Part shown: piece by piece, positions 9,582 through 19,023 of the stretch
Position numbering within the stretch: position 1 is the first letter of the stretch
Layout: each line of letters opens with the position of its first letter
Assembly (NCBI GenBank): GCA_965230335.1
Contig: CBDDKS010000006.1
Location: 2,604,001-2,668,000 of the forward strand
Direction: 5' to 3'
DNA length: 64,000 nucleotides
From: CBDDKS01 sp965230335
Lineage (GTDB): Bacteria; Pseudomonadota; Gammaproteobacteria; Enterobacterales; Kangiellaceae
Program-made: the position numbers and the translations under genes
Notes under the pieces: model-generated
What the model saw: the letters and a program-made list of their open reading frames with translations, nothing else
Told to the model about the DNA's origin: nothing
Database searches by the model: none

Positions 9582-10514
9582 ATGAAACAAGCCTTAAAAT
9601 TAACCAATTTGAACAAAATTTATTCAAATGGAGTCGTCGCATTAGATTCAGTGAATCTTATTGTTGAAGAAGGCGACTTTTTTGCTTTATTAGGTCCCAA
9701 TGGTGCTGGTAAGTCCACTTTAATTGGCATTGTGAGTGATTTGGTGAATAAAACTTCTGGTCAAGTGGCTATTTTTGGTCATGATGTGGATCAACAAAAA
9801 TATGAAGCAAAAAGCAGTTTGGGATTAGTGCCACAAGAATTTAACTTCAGTCAATTTGAAACACCCTATCAGATTTTGGTCAATCAGGCAGGATATTATG
9901 GTATTCCTCGTAAAGTAGCGGGTCAACGAGCAGATAAGCTTTTGGAACAGTTGAGTTTAGGCGATAAAAGAAATCAAACGTCACGTCAATTATCAGGTGG
10001 TATGAAACGGCGTTTGATGATTGCGCGAGCCTTAATGCATCAGCCCAGATTGTTGATTCTGGATGAACCGACGGCAGGTGTGGATATTGAACTGCGTCGT
10101 TCCATGTGGGATTTTTTGGTAGAACTCAATCAGCAGGGAACCAGCATTTTACTAACCACCCACTATCTGGAAGAAGCCGAAACCTTGTGCCGGACTATTG
10201 CTATTATTAATGAAGGGCGTATTGTTGAAAAGCAGAGTAAAAAAGCGTTATTGTCTAAACTGGATACAGAAACCTATATTTTAGATATTGCATCCAGCGC
10301 CAAAAGTATCCAGGAGCATGAGAAATATACTATCAGACAAATCGATGCAACTACTCTGGAGGTGGACGTGCGTCGAGAAGATAGTATCAACCCTATTTTT
10401 AACTGGTTAGATCACCAGGGTATTAAAGTACTTAGTATGAGAAATAAAACCAATCGATTAGAAGAATTGTTTATTCAATTGATTGAACAACCTCAACCAT
10501 CTCCAAATCAATAA
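9582..10514 (+). CDS. ABC-2 exporter ATP-binding protein (YadG-like)
   Basis: This is the ATPase of an ABC-2 type exporter. It has Walker A 'GPNGAGKST' near residues 38-46, the signature 'LSGGMKRR', Walker B 'LLILDEPTAGVD' and the switch His in 'TTHYLEEA'. Beyond ~residue 225 it has a C-terminal extension like that of E. coli YadG and other drug or polysaccharide exporters. The gene for its membrane partner begins 17 bases downstream, so the two form an operon. The transported substrate cannot be read from the sequence. The start ATG at 9582 follows an A-rich leader without a strong ribosome site. Confidence 0.9.
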   Translation: MKQALKLTNLNKIYSNGVVALDSVNLIVEEGDFFALLGPNGAGKSTLIGIVSDLVNKTSGQVAIFGHDVDQQKYEAKSSLGLVPQEFNFSQFETPYQILVNQAGYYGIPRKVAGQRADKLLEQLSLGDKRNQTSRQLSGGMKRRLMIARALMHQPRLLILDEPTAGVDIELRRSMWDFLVELNQQGTSILLTTHYLEEAETLCRTIAIINEGRIVEKQSKKALLSKLDTETYILDIASSAKSIQEHEKYTIRQIDATTLEVDVRREDSINPIFNWLDHQGIKVLSMRNKTNRLEELFIQLIEQPQPSPNQ

Positions 10515-10531
10515 TAAGGTAAAAGCTGAGT

Positions 10532-11302
10532 GTGATTAAGCATCATTTTATTGCTCTTCAAAGTATTTTAATTAAAGAAATTACTCGTTTTTGCCGTATT
10601 TGGTTGCAGACTCTGTTGCCTCCGGCAATCACCATGACGCTTTATTTTGTCATTTTTGGTAATCTTATTGGCCCACGTATCGGGTTAATGAATGGGTTTC
10701 CTTATATTGTTTATATCACTCCGGGGTTAATTATGATGGCGGTGATTACACATTCTTATTCCAATGTGGTGTCATCATTTTTTAGTGCAAAATATCAACA
10801 TCATGTCGAGGAGTTATTGGTTTCTCCAGTGCCTAATGTTTTTATTTTATTAGGTTATGTGGGTGGTGGGGTTTGTCGGGGTGTATTGACTGGCATCATT
10901 GTTACCTGTGTCTCTTTATTTTTTGTAGAGTTAAGCATTGATAATGTCTTGATTGTGATAGTCGTTATTTTTCTCACATCAATACTTTTTTCGTTGGGTG
11001 GTTTTATTAATGCGGTTTATGCAAGAAACTTTGATGATATTTCGATTGTGCCTACATTTATTTTAACGCCTCTGACGTATTTAGGTGGTGTATTTTATAG
11101 TTTGTCCCTGTTGCCGGACTTTTGGCAGAATGTGTCCCGATTAAATCCTATTTTATATATGGTGAATGCATTCAGGTATGGCTTTTTGGGCCATTCGGAT
11201 ATTAATTTAATGGTAGCACTTGGCATTATTGTCGTTTTTATTTTGGTGTTATTTGCCTATGCTTTGTATTTGTTGAATGTTGGTAAAGGGTTAAAATCCT
11301 AA
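10532..11302 (+). CDS. ABC-2 exporter permease (YadH-like)
   Basis: The 256-residue protein has six hydrophobic segments and the ABC-2 signature region: 'YIVYITPGLIMMAVITHSY', 'VEELLVSPVP' and 'FILTPLTYLGGVFYS'. These are characteristic of the YadH family of exporter permeases in the inner membrane. Translation starts at GTG 10532, with AAGGT about 14 bases before it. It directly follows the ATPase gene, which matches the YadG/YadH pair. A ~100-base gap then separates it from the DAHP synthase gene. The substrate is unknown. Confidence 0.9.
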   Translation: MIKHHFIALQSILIKEITRFCRIWLQTLLPPAITMTLYFVIFGNLIGPRIGLMNGFPYIVYITPGLIMMAVITHSYSNVVSSFFSAKYQHHVEELLVSPVPNVFILLGYVGGGVCRGVLTGIIVTCVSLFFVELSIDNVLIVIVVIFLTSILFSLGGFINAVYARNFDDISIVPTFILTPLTYLGGVFYSLSLLPDFWQNVSRLNPILYMVNAFRYGFLGHSDINLMVALGIIVVFILVLFAYALYLLNVGKGLKS

Positions 11303-11399
11303 AAGCATGAATATTTGATTAAATTTTTGATAAGGAGAGTTTTCACTCAGGCTTTAGACTGATAAGATAGGTTTACCAATCTGAAGTGTTATCTATGAA

Positions 11400-12464
11400 A
11401 TGAGTTTTAGAACGATGAATCAACGTTTAACCAATATTAACGTTACTGATGAGCAAACCTTATCCATTCCCAGTAGCATTAAAGCGGATATCCCGTTATC
11501 TGAAGAAGGACGTCAATCCATTCTTAATTTTCGTGAACAGTTGGGCCACATTATTCAGCGTGATGATCAAAGAATTGTTGTGGTTGCTGGCCCCTGTTCT
11601 ATCCACGATATAAAAGCAGCAAAAGAGTATGCCTTGAAATTAAAGGAATTACATGATCGTTTTAATGATCGTATGTTTGTCATCATGCGAGTTTATTTTG
11701 AAAAACCACGAACAACGGTCGGTTGGAAAGGACTCATTAATGACCCTCATCTGGATGATACCTTTGAAGTGGAAACTGGACTGCGTGAAGCAAGAAAATT
11801 ATTAACCTGGTTAGCCGATCTGGGTTTGCCTGCTGGAACAGAAGTATTGGATCCTATTTCTCCTCAGTATTTGGCAGACTTATTTACCTGGTCAGCGATT
11901 GGTGCCAGAACCACAGAGTCACAAACGCATCGTGAAATCGCTTCAGGATTATCTATGCCGGTTGGTTTTAAAAATGGTACGGATGGTAATTTAGATGTAG
12001 CAGTCAATGCCTTACGCTCAGCATCTTCCTCTCATAGGTTTATGGGAATCAATCAGGATGGTCAGGTTGCCTTAATAACAACCCGGGGCAATCCTCATGG
12101 ACATATTATTTTACGAGGTGGTAAACACCCCAATTATGACTCTGTGAATATTGCTTTATTGGAGCAACGTTTGCAGCATGAAGGTATTGAGTCCAGTTTT
12201 GTGGTTGATTGCAGTCATGGCAACTCACAAAAAGATTTTCGTCTACAACCTTTGGTATTCCGTAACGTAATAACACAATTGCGTCAGGGTAACCGATCTA
12301 TTATTGGCTTAATGTTAGAGAGCCACCTGAATGAAGGCAATCAGAAAATCGCTAAAGAAAAATCAGAGTTAAAGTATGGGGTTTCAATAACGGATGCATG
12401 TATTAATTGGGAGACAACAGAAGTCCTGTTAAACGAAGCTTATACAGAGTTAGAAAAGCTCTAA
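11400..12464 (+). CDS. aroF/aroG: DAHP synthase, class I alpha
   Basis: The enzyme condenses phosphoenolpyruvate and erythrose 4-phosphate, the first step of aromatic amino acid synthesis. Family motifs are strong: 'VVVAGPCSIHD', 'MRVYFEKPRTTVGWKGLIND', 'WSAIGARTTESQTHRE', 'PVGFKNGTDG' and 'VDCSHGNSQKD'. At 354 residues it matches the E. coli AroF/G/H length. I cannot tell from the residues which aromatic amino acid inhibits it. ATG 11415 is an alternative start; neither start has a convincing ribosome site. The gene stands alone between the ABC exporter and the Lon-like protease. No trp/tyr attenuator is visible upstream. Confidence 0.95.
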   Translation: MSFRTMNQRLTNINVTDEQTLSIPSSIKADIPLSEEGRQSILNFREQLGHIIQRDDQRIVVVAGPCSIHDIKAAKEYALKLKELHDRFNDRMFVIMRVYFEKPRTTVGWKGLINDPHLDDTFEVETGLREARKLLTWLADLGLPAGTEVLDPISPQYLADLFTWSAIGARTTESQTHREIASGLSMPVGFKNGTDGNLDVAVNALRSASSSHRFMGINQDGQVALITTRGNPHGHIILRGGKHPNYDSVNIALLEQRLQHEGIESSFVVDCSHGNSQKDFRLQPLVFRNVITQLRQGNRSIIGLMLESHLNEGNQKIAKEKSELKYGVSITDACINWETTEVLLNEAYTELEKL

Positions 12465-12563
12465 GTTTTGTCTCATCCTGATACATTTCAGATATAAAAA
12501 TACTGCTATGTGGCAAAGTGTATAGCATTGAGTGCCACTTAATCGTTTAATAGGTTATATATA

Positions 12564-15086
12564 GTGACTCCAAAAAAGACAATGATAAATCCTGATTTTG
12601 AGAATTATCGCCTAAGCCCTCAGCAATTGTTAGCTGTAACATTAAAAAAAGATCTGGACTTTAGTTCATTGGAAGACCTGCCAACAAACTTCGACTTTTT
12701 GGGGCAAGAAAGAGCAAAAGCTGCATTGGAATTTGGTTTGGATTGCAAAAGAGCCGGATATAATTTATTTGTTATGGGAGAATCAGGCACAGGACGTATA
12801 TCCTTGATTATGCGTTATTTGAAAGAATCTGCACAAGACAGACGTTCGCAACCTGATTGGATCTATGCCAATAATTTTGATGAACCCAATGAACCCTGGG
12901 CCATTCAATTACCCGCCGGACATGGAAAACAGTTTTTAAAAGACTGTCAGTCTTTGGTGAGAAAATTATTGGTTGTAATACCTGCTGCTTTTGAAAATCC
13001 CAGTTATCAACGCAAGAAAAAATCCATTGATAAAACCTTTAATCAGCAATTTGAAACGGCTATTTCCAATCTGGAAAAAGAAGCAGAAAGTCGCAATATT
13101 GCAGTTTATCAGGATGCTCTAAATATTTCCTTTACGCCAATGGAAGAAGGAAAGCCTATGGATGATTTAACCTTTTCTGGATTATCACGAGAAGAAAAAG
13201 ATGAAGTGAATGAGGCGATTAATGAGTTGGAGGACAAGCTGAATGAAGCTTTGGTTGAATTGCCACTATGGAAAAGAGAAAACTATGAACAACTACAAAC
13301 TTTGAATTCTTCAACCATTGACAGTGCTATTTCTGGTTTGCTCAGTGAGCTTCAGGAAAAATACAGAGGATTAACAGGTATTCAAATTTATTTAAATGAT
13401 GTAAAAAGTCATTTGATTGATATTATGTTAGAAAACTTGGAATTATTGGAAACACCCGAAAGAAGATACAGTGCAGAATTAAAAGAACTATTACAAAACA
13501 ATTTGATTCCTAATTTATTAGTGGCCAATGATCCAGATTTGGGAGCACCGGTTGTTTATGAACCTCATCCCACATATATTAATTTATTTGGCAGAATTGA
13601 ATATTGGAATGAAGCCGGTGTGTTGTCTTCCAGTTATAAACATGTACGAGCGGGGGCTTTTCATCGTGCCAATGGTGGTTATTTAATTCTTGAAGCAGAA
13701 AAAATTTTTGATGACCCTTATATTTGGGAACAATTAAAAAGAACTTTACAAACCCAGGAGTTAAAACTGGAACCTGTAATTACAGAAGGTCAGCATCTTG
13801 TTAGTGTCACCATTAACCCACATGCAGTACCTGTGAATGTTGAAGTGATCCTTGTCGGCAGTCGGGAACATTATTATTTATTGCAGGAACATGATGCAGA
13901 GTTTGGTGAGTTATTCAGAGTACTGGTTGATTTTGATGAAAAATTAAAACGTACACCAGAGTCTATACGGCAATTTGCTTATTTAATAAAAAGTCATGCA
14001 GAAAAAGAAGGTTTTGGTTCTGTAGAAGTCGAAGCTTTTCTGGAGTTGGTTTCTTTTAGTTCTCGACTTTGTGAAGAACAGTCGGAGTTATCCTCCCGGT
14101 TTGGAGAAGTTCTCGTTTTATTAGGAGAGGCTGATGTGATTCGAGTTCGGGAAAGTGCAAAATCCATTCATCGCGAACATGTATTGGAAGCATTACAATT
14201 AAGAGAAGCCCGACACGATCGTATTCGGATTGATATGCAGGAAAGTATGATTCAGGGGCATATTTTAATTTTGACAGAAGGCAGTTTGGTGGGCAGTATT
14301 AATGGACTTACCATTTGGGAAATGGGATCCAATCAGTTTGGTTTACCGGCACGTATTACGGCAACTGTTTTTCCAGGAACAAAAGGTATTGTTGATATTG
14401 AGCGTGAAAGTGATTTGGGTTTATCCATCCATTCAAAAGGGGTGTTAATCTGGTCGGGCTATTTAGCGAATCGTTATGCAAAAGCATTTCCTTTAACCTT
14501 GTCTGCTAATATTGTTATGGAACAATCTTACGGATTTATTGATGGTGACAGTGCAGCGCTTGCAGAGTTATGTGCATTAATTTCTGCCATTGTAGAAGTG
14601 CCCATACGACAAACCATGGCGGTGACAGGGTCCATTAATCAATTTGGTGAAGTGCAGGCAATTGGGGGAGTGAATGAAAAAATTGAAGGCTTTTTTGAGC
14701 TTTGTGCTGCAAGAGGTTTAACGGGTGAGCAGGGTGTGATTATTCCCAAAGCCAATGAAAGTAATTTAATGTTAAGTCACAAAGTGATTGCTGCTGTAAA
14801 AGCCAATCAGTTCCATATCTTTTCAGTAGAAACCGTTGATGAAGCTTTATCATTACTATTAGTACATTCAGGTGGTAGTCTGGATGAGTTACATCAAAAA
14901 ATTACAGAACATTTAAAAGAGCTTTATCGAATTTGTGATAATCAAGATAATGATGACGAGGATTCTGATAATGACACGTCGGAACAACAGTCTCCAGAAC
15001 ATCCAGAACAACGGGCTTCTGAGAAAGAACAAAAGGTTTCAGAACAACGAGTCTCTGAACAACAAAGCACTAAAGGAAACGAATAA
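12564..15086 (+). CDS. Lon-related protease (AAA_32/Lon_C type)
   Basis: This is a Lon-like protease of the E. coli YcbZ type, 840 residues, without the classical Lon N-domain. The C-terminal catalytic dyad is intact: Ser663 in 'IDGDSAALAEL' and Lys706 in 'GGVNEKIEGF', 43 residues apart as in E. coli Lon (679/722). The P-loop at 72-80 reads 'GESGTGRIS', with Arg where the Walker Lys normally stands, so nucleotide use may be altered. A coiled segment fills about residues 150-260. The tail after ~800 is acidic and then an imperfect repeat of 'SEQ(Q/R)' units. The start is GTG 12564. The stop overlaps the msrA start (TAATG), so the two are translated together, which suggests a protein-quality role. 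Confidence 0.9.
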   Translation: MTPKKTMINPDFENYRLSPQQLLAVTLKKDLDFSSLEDLPTNFDFLGQERAKAALEFGLDCKRAGYNLFVMGESGTGRISLIMRYLKESAQDRRSQPDWIYANNFDEPNEPWAIQLPAGHGKQFLKDCQSLVRKLLVVIPAAFENPSYQRKKKSIDKTFNQQFETAISNLEKEAESRNIAVYQDALNISFTPMEEGKPMDDLTFSGLSREEKDEVNEAINELEDKLNEALVELPLWKRENYEQLQTLNSSTIDSAISGLLSELQEKYRGLTGIQIYLNDVKSHLIDIMLENLELLETPERRYSAELKELLQNNLIPNLLVANDPDLGAPVVYEPHPTYINLFGRIEYWNEAGVLSSSYKHVRAGAFHRANGGYLILEAEKIFDDPYIWEQLKRTLQTQELKLEPVITEGQHLVSVTINPHAVPVNVEVILVGSREHYYLLQEHDAEFGELFRVLVDFDEKLKRTPESIRQFAYLIKSHAEKEGFGSVEVEAFLELVSFSSRLCEEQSELSSRFGEVLVLLGEADVIRVRESAKSIHREHVLEALQLREARHDRIRIDMQESMIQGHILILTEGSLVGSINGLTIWEMGSNQFGLPARITATVFPGTKGIVDIERESDLGLSIHSKGVLIWSGYLANRYAKAFPLTLSANIVMEQSYGFIDGDSAALAELCALISAIVEVPIRQTMAVTGSINQFGEVQAIGGVNEKIEGFFELCAARGLTGEQGVIIPKANESNLMLSHKVIAAVKANQFHIFSVETVDEALSLLLVHSGGSLDELHQKITEHLKELYRICDNQDNDDEDSDNDTSEQQSPEHPEQRASEKEQKVSEQRVSEQQSTKGNE

Positions 15087-15619
15087 TGCATAAACCTGCT
15101 TCTACAATTGTTTTAGGTGGCGGCTGCTTTTGGTGTATTGAAGCTGTTTTTCAAAAACTCGATGGTATTTTGGAAATTGTTTCTGGCTATTCCGGTGGAA
15201 CGCTGGATAATCCAGATTATCGGCAGGTGTGTCATGGCACAACAGGCCATGCTGAAGTGGTTCGCTTGACTTACAATAGTGATGAGTTGTCACTAGAACG
15301 CATTTTACATTACTTTTTCCTGGCACATGATCCCACACAAGAAGATGGTCAGGGCAATGATATTGGTCCTCAATATCGTTCGGTCATTTATTATGAGCAT
15401 GAAGCTGATTTGAATGTTATCCGTAAAGTGGTCGAGTATGTCAGCCAGGATTATTCAAAGCCCATGACAACAGAAATTAAACCTCTGGAAAAATTTTGGC
15501 CAGCAGAAGATAAACATCAGAATTATTATGCCACTCACAAAGAACAACGTTATTGTCGTATAGTGATTAAAAGTAAACTGGATAAAATAGATGAGATGTT
15601 AAAGAAAGAAACAGAATAA
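15086..15619 (+). CDS. msrA: Peptide methionine-(S)-sulfoxide reductase
   Basis: MsrA repairs oxidised methionine in proteins. The catalytic motif 'GGCFWCIEAVF' places the nucleophile at Cys14. 'GHAEVVRLTY', 'HDPTQEDGQGNDIGPQYRS' and 'AEDKHQNYY' are further family blocks. The 177-residue length and lack of a signal peptide fit the cytoplasmic MsrA domain. The ATG shares its A with the TAA of the Lon-like gene, so translation is coupled. Pairing a protease with a repair reductase suggests a shared response to damaged protein, which is inferred. No MsrB is visible nearby. Confidence 0.95.
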   Translation: MHKPASTIVLGGGCFWCIEAVFQKLDGILEIVSGYSGGTLDNPDYRQVCHGTTGHAEVVRLTYNSDELSLERILHYFFLAHDPTQEDGQGNDIGPQYRSVIYYEHEADLNVIRKVVEYVSQDYSKPMTTEIKPLEKFWPAEDKHQNYYATHKEQRYCRIVIKSKLDKIDEMLKKETE

Positions 15620-15706
15620 TGAGTAGGATGAATAAGGATTGGATAAAAACCAGGCTTAGAAAAATGAATTTATTTCGTGAATAGAATATAGAGTTATGTA
15701 GTTAAA

Positions 15707-16594
15707 ATGAGTTGGTGTCGAATTCGAAAGTGGTGTGCCATTTTTTCTGTAGTTGGAATTGTTGTGCTGTTGATTGCGGCATGGTTTATAGGTGGTGCGT
15801 TGGTCGCACCAGCGAATAGAGTGGTTGGCTCGCCACCCCCTGATCTTCCGGCAGTCTCAGTTCGAATCGAATCCAATTCAGGAACGATACTTTCTGGTTG
15901 GCATTTACCTTTACCCAATTCCAATGCTACTGCAATTCTTCTACATTCAATTCGCAGTGATCGACGATCAATGCTTTCACGTGCTAGATTGTTACGAAAA
16001 CATGGATATTCAACGCTTTTGATTGATTTTCAGGCTCACGGAGAATCGTCTGGGAATAACATTACTATCGGATATCTCGAAAAATACGATGTTTCCTCAG
16101 CGGTTGAATTTGTTCGTAAAAATGATCCAAATCAAAAGATTGCCATCATCGGTAGTTCTCTAGGTGGTGCCTCCACTGCTTTGGCGAAACCTGACGTTGA
16201 TGTTATTGTTTTAGAATCGGTTTTCCCGACTCTATCGGAAGCTGTTCACAATCGGGTAAAAATACGATTGGGTTTTTTGCATCATGTTATTGCACCACTT
16301 CTACTCGTTCAATTGAATCCGCGTTTAGGTATTTCACCTAATCAACTTCGTCCAATTGATGAGCTTGGTAAAATTCACTGTCCGATTCTGATTGCATCGG
16401 GTGATAGGGACAAACATACCACGCTCAGTGAAACGAAACGAATGTTTGATGCCGTTAATGAACCCAAGAAACTTGTAATATTCAGTGGTGCTGAACATAT
16501 TGATCTGCTTACTTATGATCCATTGAAATACGAAAATGAAATTATTGGATATGTGAACCAAATTATTGGAAAACATATTCACAAGATTGAATAG
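15707..16594 (+). CDS. Membrane-anchored alpha/beta hydrolase
   Basis: A hydrophobic helix at residues ~13-33 anchors or exports the protein. The remainder is an alpha/beta-hydrolase fold: 'LLHSIRSDRRSML' (oxyanion region), 'LLIDFQAHGES', the nucleophile elbow 'IGSSLGGAS', an acid in 'IASGDRDKHT' and the His in 'SGAEHIDLLT'. This arrangement resembles the BAAT/DUF1749-like or YqkD-type hydrolases acting outside the cytoplasmic membrane. The start ATG at 15707 has no strong ribosome site. It lies ~90 bases after msrA and may be a separate unit. The substrate is unknown. Confidence 0.8.
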   Translation: MSWCRIRKWCAIFSVVGIVVLLIAAWFIGGALVAPANRVVGSPPPDLPAVSVRIESNSGTILSGWHLPLPNSNATAILLHSIRSDRRSMLSRARLLRKHGYSTLLIDFQAHGESSGNNITIGYLEKYDVSSAVEFVRKNDPNQKIAIIGSSLGGASTALAKPDVDVIVLESVFPTLSEAVHNRVKIRLGFLHHVIAPLLLVQLNPRLGISPNQLRPIDELGKIHCPILIASGDRDKHTTLSETKRMFDAVNEPKKLVIFSGAEHIDLLTYDPLKYENEIIGYVNQIIGKHIHKIE

Positions 16595-16668
16595 GTCAAA
16601 CACAAAAATTAGATATTTAATCGCTCACTTCATATTAGGGGCTGTTTATCTTTATTAGAGAGGTAACT

Positions 16669-16914
16669 ATGAGTAGTTGGATTTTGTGTATTTGCGGAGA
16701 AAAAATTAATAAGAATTTATTTTCTGGTAATCAATGGTCTATTCTTGTATCAGAAGAATCACTGGATAGAGTGGTTGTTACTGAACCTGATCTTAACGAC
16801 ATAATTGTGAGGTCAAAAATAGCAAAAAACTGCCCTTCATGTGGTTGTTTGATTATGGTTGACGAAATACAGAATAATGTGCAGTATTTTAAAGAACAAG
16901 AAGTGTCAGAATAA
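16669..16914 (+). CDS. Small cysteine-rich hypothetical protein
   Basis: An 81-residue protein with 'CICG' at residues 7-10 and 'CPSCGC' near residue 57, which together look like a four-cysteine zinc site. An AGAGAGG ribosome site lies 8 bases before the ATG, supporting a real gene. The spacing of the two Cys pairs (about 46 residues) is wide for a zinc ribbon. I recognise no family. It is downstream of the hydrolase gene and followed by a copy of the dispersed repeat. Confidence 0.6.
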   Translation: MSSWILCICGEKINKNLFSGNQWSILVSEESLDRVVVTEPDLNDIIVRSKIAKNCPSCGCLIMVDEIQNNVQYFKEQEVSE

Positions 16915-16999
16915 AAATAGACAATCAATGTTGAGGAATATAATTGAGCCAGTCTATTTTCATACCGCTTTGTTATGTGTGATTGACACTATTTTAATT

Positions 17000-17074
17000 A
17001 AGCTTTTTTCTTGTCTTTTTGAGCGCTTGCAAAAAGACAACGGACTTTCACGGAAGAAAGTCTGAATCATCTTA
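17000..17074 (+). repeat. Dispersed repeat, short copy 1
   Basis: A 75-base core shared with copies at 35963, 38799 and 60829. It contains two hairpins: GTCTTTTT / AAAAAGAC (17013-17038, 10-base loop) and GACTTTC / GAAAGTC (17043-17062). This copy lies between the convergent ends of the small cysteine-rich gene and mltF, downstream of the former on the same strand. Confidence 0.85.
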
Positions 17075-17153
17075 TTTGGGTAGTGTGATTGTCTTTGTGA
17101 AAATTAAATACAATAAAACGATAAAATCCATAATATGAATGAATCTTTCTCAA

Positions 17154-18692
17154 TCATTCACCAGAAATTTCTATACCGGGACCTTTTTTACTATTGGATT
17201 TGGATATTTTTTCTGAGGAGGTGGTTTCAGGTTTGAACTCTTTATTCTCTGCCAGTTTGGTTTCTCTTTGCTCCAGTTCAATATTTTGTGGTTGTTCTTC
17301 ATCTAACCAAACGAGTACATCATGGTAGCGGCGAATATTGACTACATAATTGACAGGTTCCTGGCCGCGAGCATAACCAAATGCTGTTTTTTTATAAAAT
17401 CTTTTTTGACTGAGTAATGGCAGTCTTTCTTTGACATCGACCCATTTGTTGGGATCACCACCTTGTTGTTTGGTAATTTTACGGGCATCTTTTACATGTC
17501 CCCAACCGACATTATAAGCCGCTAGTGCAAACCAGGTTTTGTCGGGATGTTCAATACTTTTCGGAATCCGTTTGAGGAGTTGTCTGAAATACTTGGCACC
17601 ACCCATAATACTTTGTTCAGGATCAATGCGACTGGTGACTCCCAATTGTTTTGCTGTTCGTTGAGTGAGCATCATTAGGCCTCGAACACCTGTATGTGAT
17701 TTGGCTTTAGGGTTCCAGTGAGACTCCTGATAACTCATGGCTGCCAGCAAGCGCCAGTCCAAATCTTCTTCGGCATATTCCCGAAATAAGTTTTTGTAGG
17801 TTTTTAACGTGCTTTGTGCTGCCTTAAGGAATTTTTTGGTGCCAACATAATCGAATTTATTAATATGGCCATAATAATGCTCCATTAATTCGGCAATTTG
17901 ACCGCCTTCTTGTTGTTCACCAAAAAAATTAACCACTTCACTAAATAGTGAATGGTCATTATCTTTATTTAAAGCCCATGCCAGGGTTTGTGGTGGGCCT
18001 ACGGTAAAGGCAATAGCAAGGTCGGCGTGATAACGGCGGTGTAAATCGAGCTCTAATGAATCTGCGATGGTGTAATCGATAATGCCATCTTTTACCATAT
18101 GCAAAAGTTCTTCCTGCGAATGTTCATCGGTTTCTGACCAGCGTAATTCAGAGTGTTCTTTTTTAAGTTGTAATAACTGACCAGCATGACTGGTATTGGC
18201 ACCAACGTGTAATGTGCCTTTGAGTTGGGTGATATCACGAGGCCAGAATTGACCCTGTTTAAAAACCAGTTTTGAGGAGACTTCTTGATAGGGTGGGGCA
18301 AAGGAATAGTATTTTTTTCTTTCTTCTGTGACGGTTAAGCCTGCGGCAGCGATATCAACCAAACCCGAATCTAAAGCGGCAAAGATATCGGTGACGGTTT
18401 CATAGGCAATAAAAACAGGTTTCACATTTAATTTTTTGGCAAAATTGGATGCTAATTCATATTCAATACCAGCACCGGATTCCTTTTCTATATAATAAGT
18501 GGTCGGACTATTTCTTGTTGCGATTCTTAGTTTGCCTGATTTTTTAATGGCTTCCAATCGATTGATTTGTGGCTTTTGGCAGGATGTCAAAGTGACAAGC
18601 ACAAGAAGGCAAGACGACAAAATGATTAAATTTGTCGCTATCTGCTGCGAAAATGTCGCTATTTTCTTGTAACATTGCAAAATACTTAACAT
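17154..18692 (-). CDS. mltF: Membrane-bound lytic murein transglycosylase F
   Basis: MltF cleaves peptidoglycan glycan strands at the outer membrane. The N-terminus is a lipoprotein signal ending in 'VTLTSC'. A periplasmic solute-binding (SBP_bac_3) domain follows (~45-260: 'GKLRIATRNSPTTYY'). The C-terminal SLT domain carries the catalytic Glu in 'AAMSYQESHWNPKAKS' and 'GVRGLMMLTQ' after it. I chose ATG 18692 because GGAG lies 9 bases upstream; ATG 18707 would overlap that ribosome site. The C-terminal tail is charged and low-complexity. It is divergent from purL, as in many gammaproteobacteria. Confidence 0.93.
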   Translation of the reverse strand: MLSILQCYKKIATFSQQIATNLIILSSCLLVLVTLTSCQKPQINRLEAIKKSGKLRIATRNSPTTYYIEKESGAGIEYELASNFAKKLNVKPVFIAYETVTDIFAALDSGLVDIAAAGLTVTEERKKYYSFAPPYQEVSSKLVFKQGQFWPRDITQLKGTLHVGANTSHAGQLLQLKKEHSELRWSETDEHSQEELLHMVKDGIIDYTIADSLELDLHRRYHADLAIAFTVGPPQTLAWALNKDNDHSLFSEVVNFFGEQQEGGQIAELMEHYYGHINKFDYVGTKKFLKAAQSTLKTYKNLFREYAEEDLDWRLLAAMSYQESHWNPKAKSHTGVRGLMMLTQRTAKQLGVTSRIDPEQSIMGGAKYFRQLLKRIPKSIEHPDKTWFALAAYNVGWGHVKDARKITKQQGGDPNKWVDVKERLPLLSQKRFYKKTAFGYARGQEPVNYVVNIRRYHDVLVWLDEEQPQNIELEQRETKLAENKEFKPETTSSEKISKSNSKKGPGIEISGE

Positions 18693-19023
18693 CTGAATAA
18701 GCTCCATAGGGCACTTTTTTACCCTGCTTATTTAAATTATCATCTCTAGAAAGGTTTCATGCAAGGCTTTCTTGTGATTATTCATTAGCCATTGTCATTG
18801 AAATTCAAGGATTTTATTTTATCCAAAACCGGCTTTCATGTTGCTTTATTGTTATGTCTCATGGGATTTTCAAGTAAAATAAGTGGTTTTTAAAAAGTCG
18901 TTTTACCTATCTTATATTGCCCATATTATTTGAAAGCAGTGCCTTCTGTAGCACGGGTATTAAACAATATAGGTATCCATTGATAGTACGCACATTGAGA
19001 ATGATTGGGTCGTTTGAGAGAGT
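18693..19023. other. Divergent mltF/purL intergenic region
   Basis: This ~330-base stretch must hold the promoters of two divergent genes. I see no convincing -35/-10 pair, PUR-box-like palindrome, small ORF or hairpin terminator in it. Confidence 0.5.

Noticed and set aside
16859..17065. Plus-strand 68-codon frame overlapping the end of the small cysteine-rich gene
   Set aside because: No ribosome site, and its end is the dispersed repeat, so it is unlikely to be translated.
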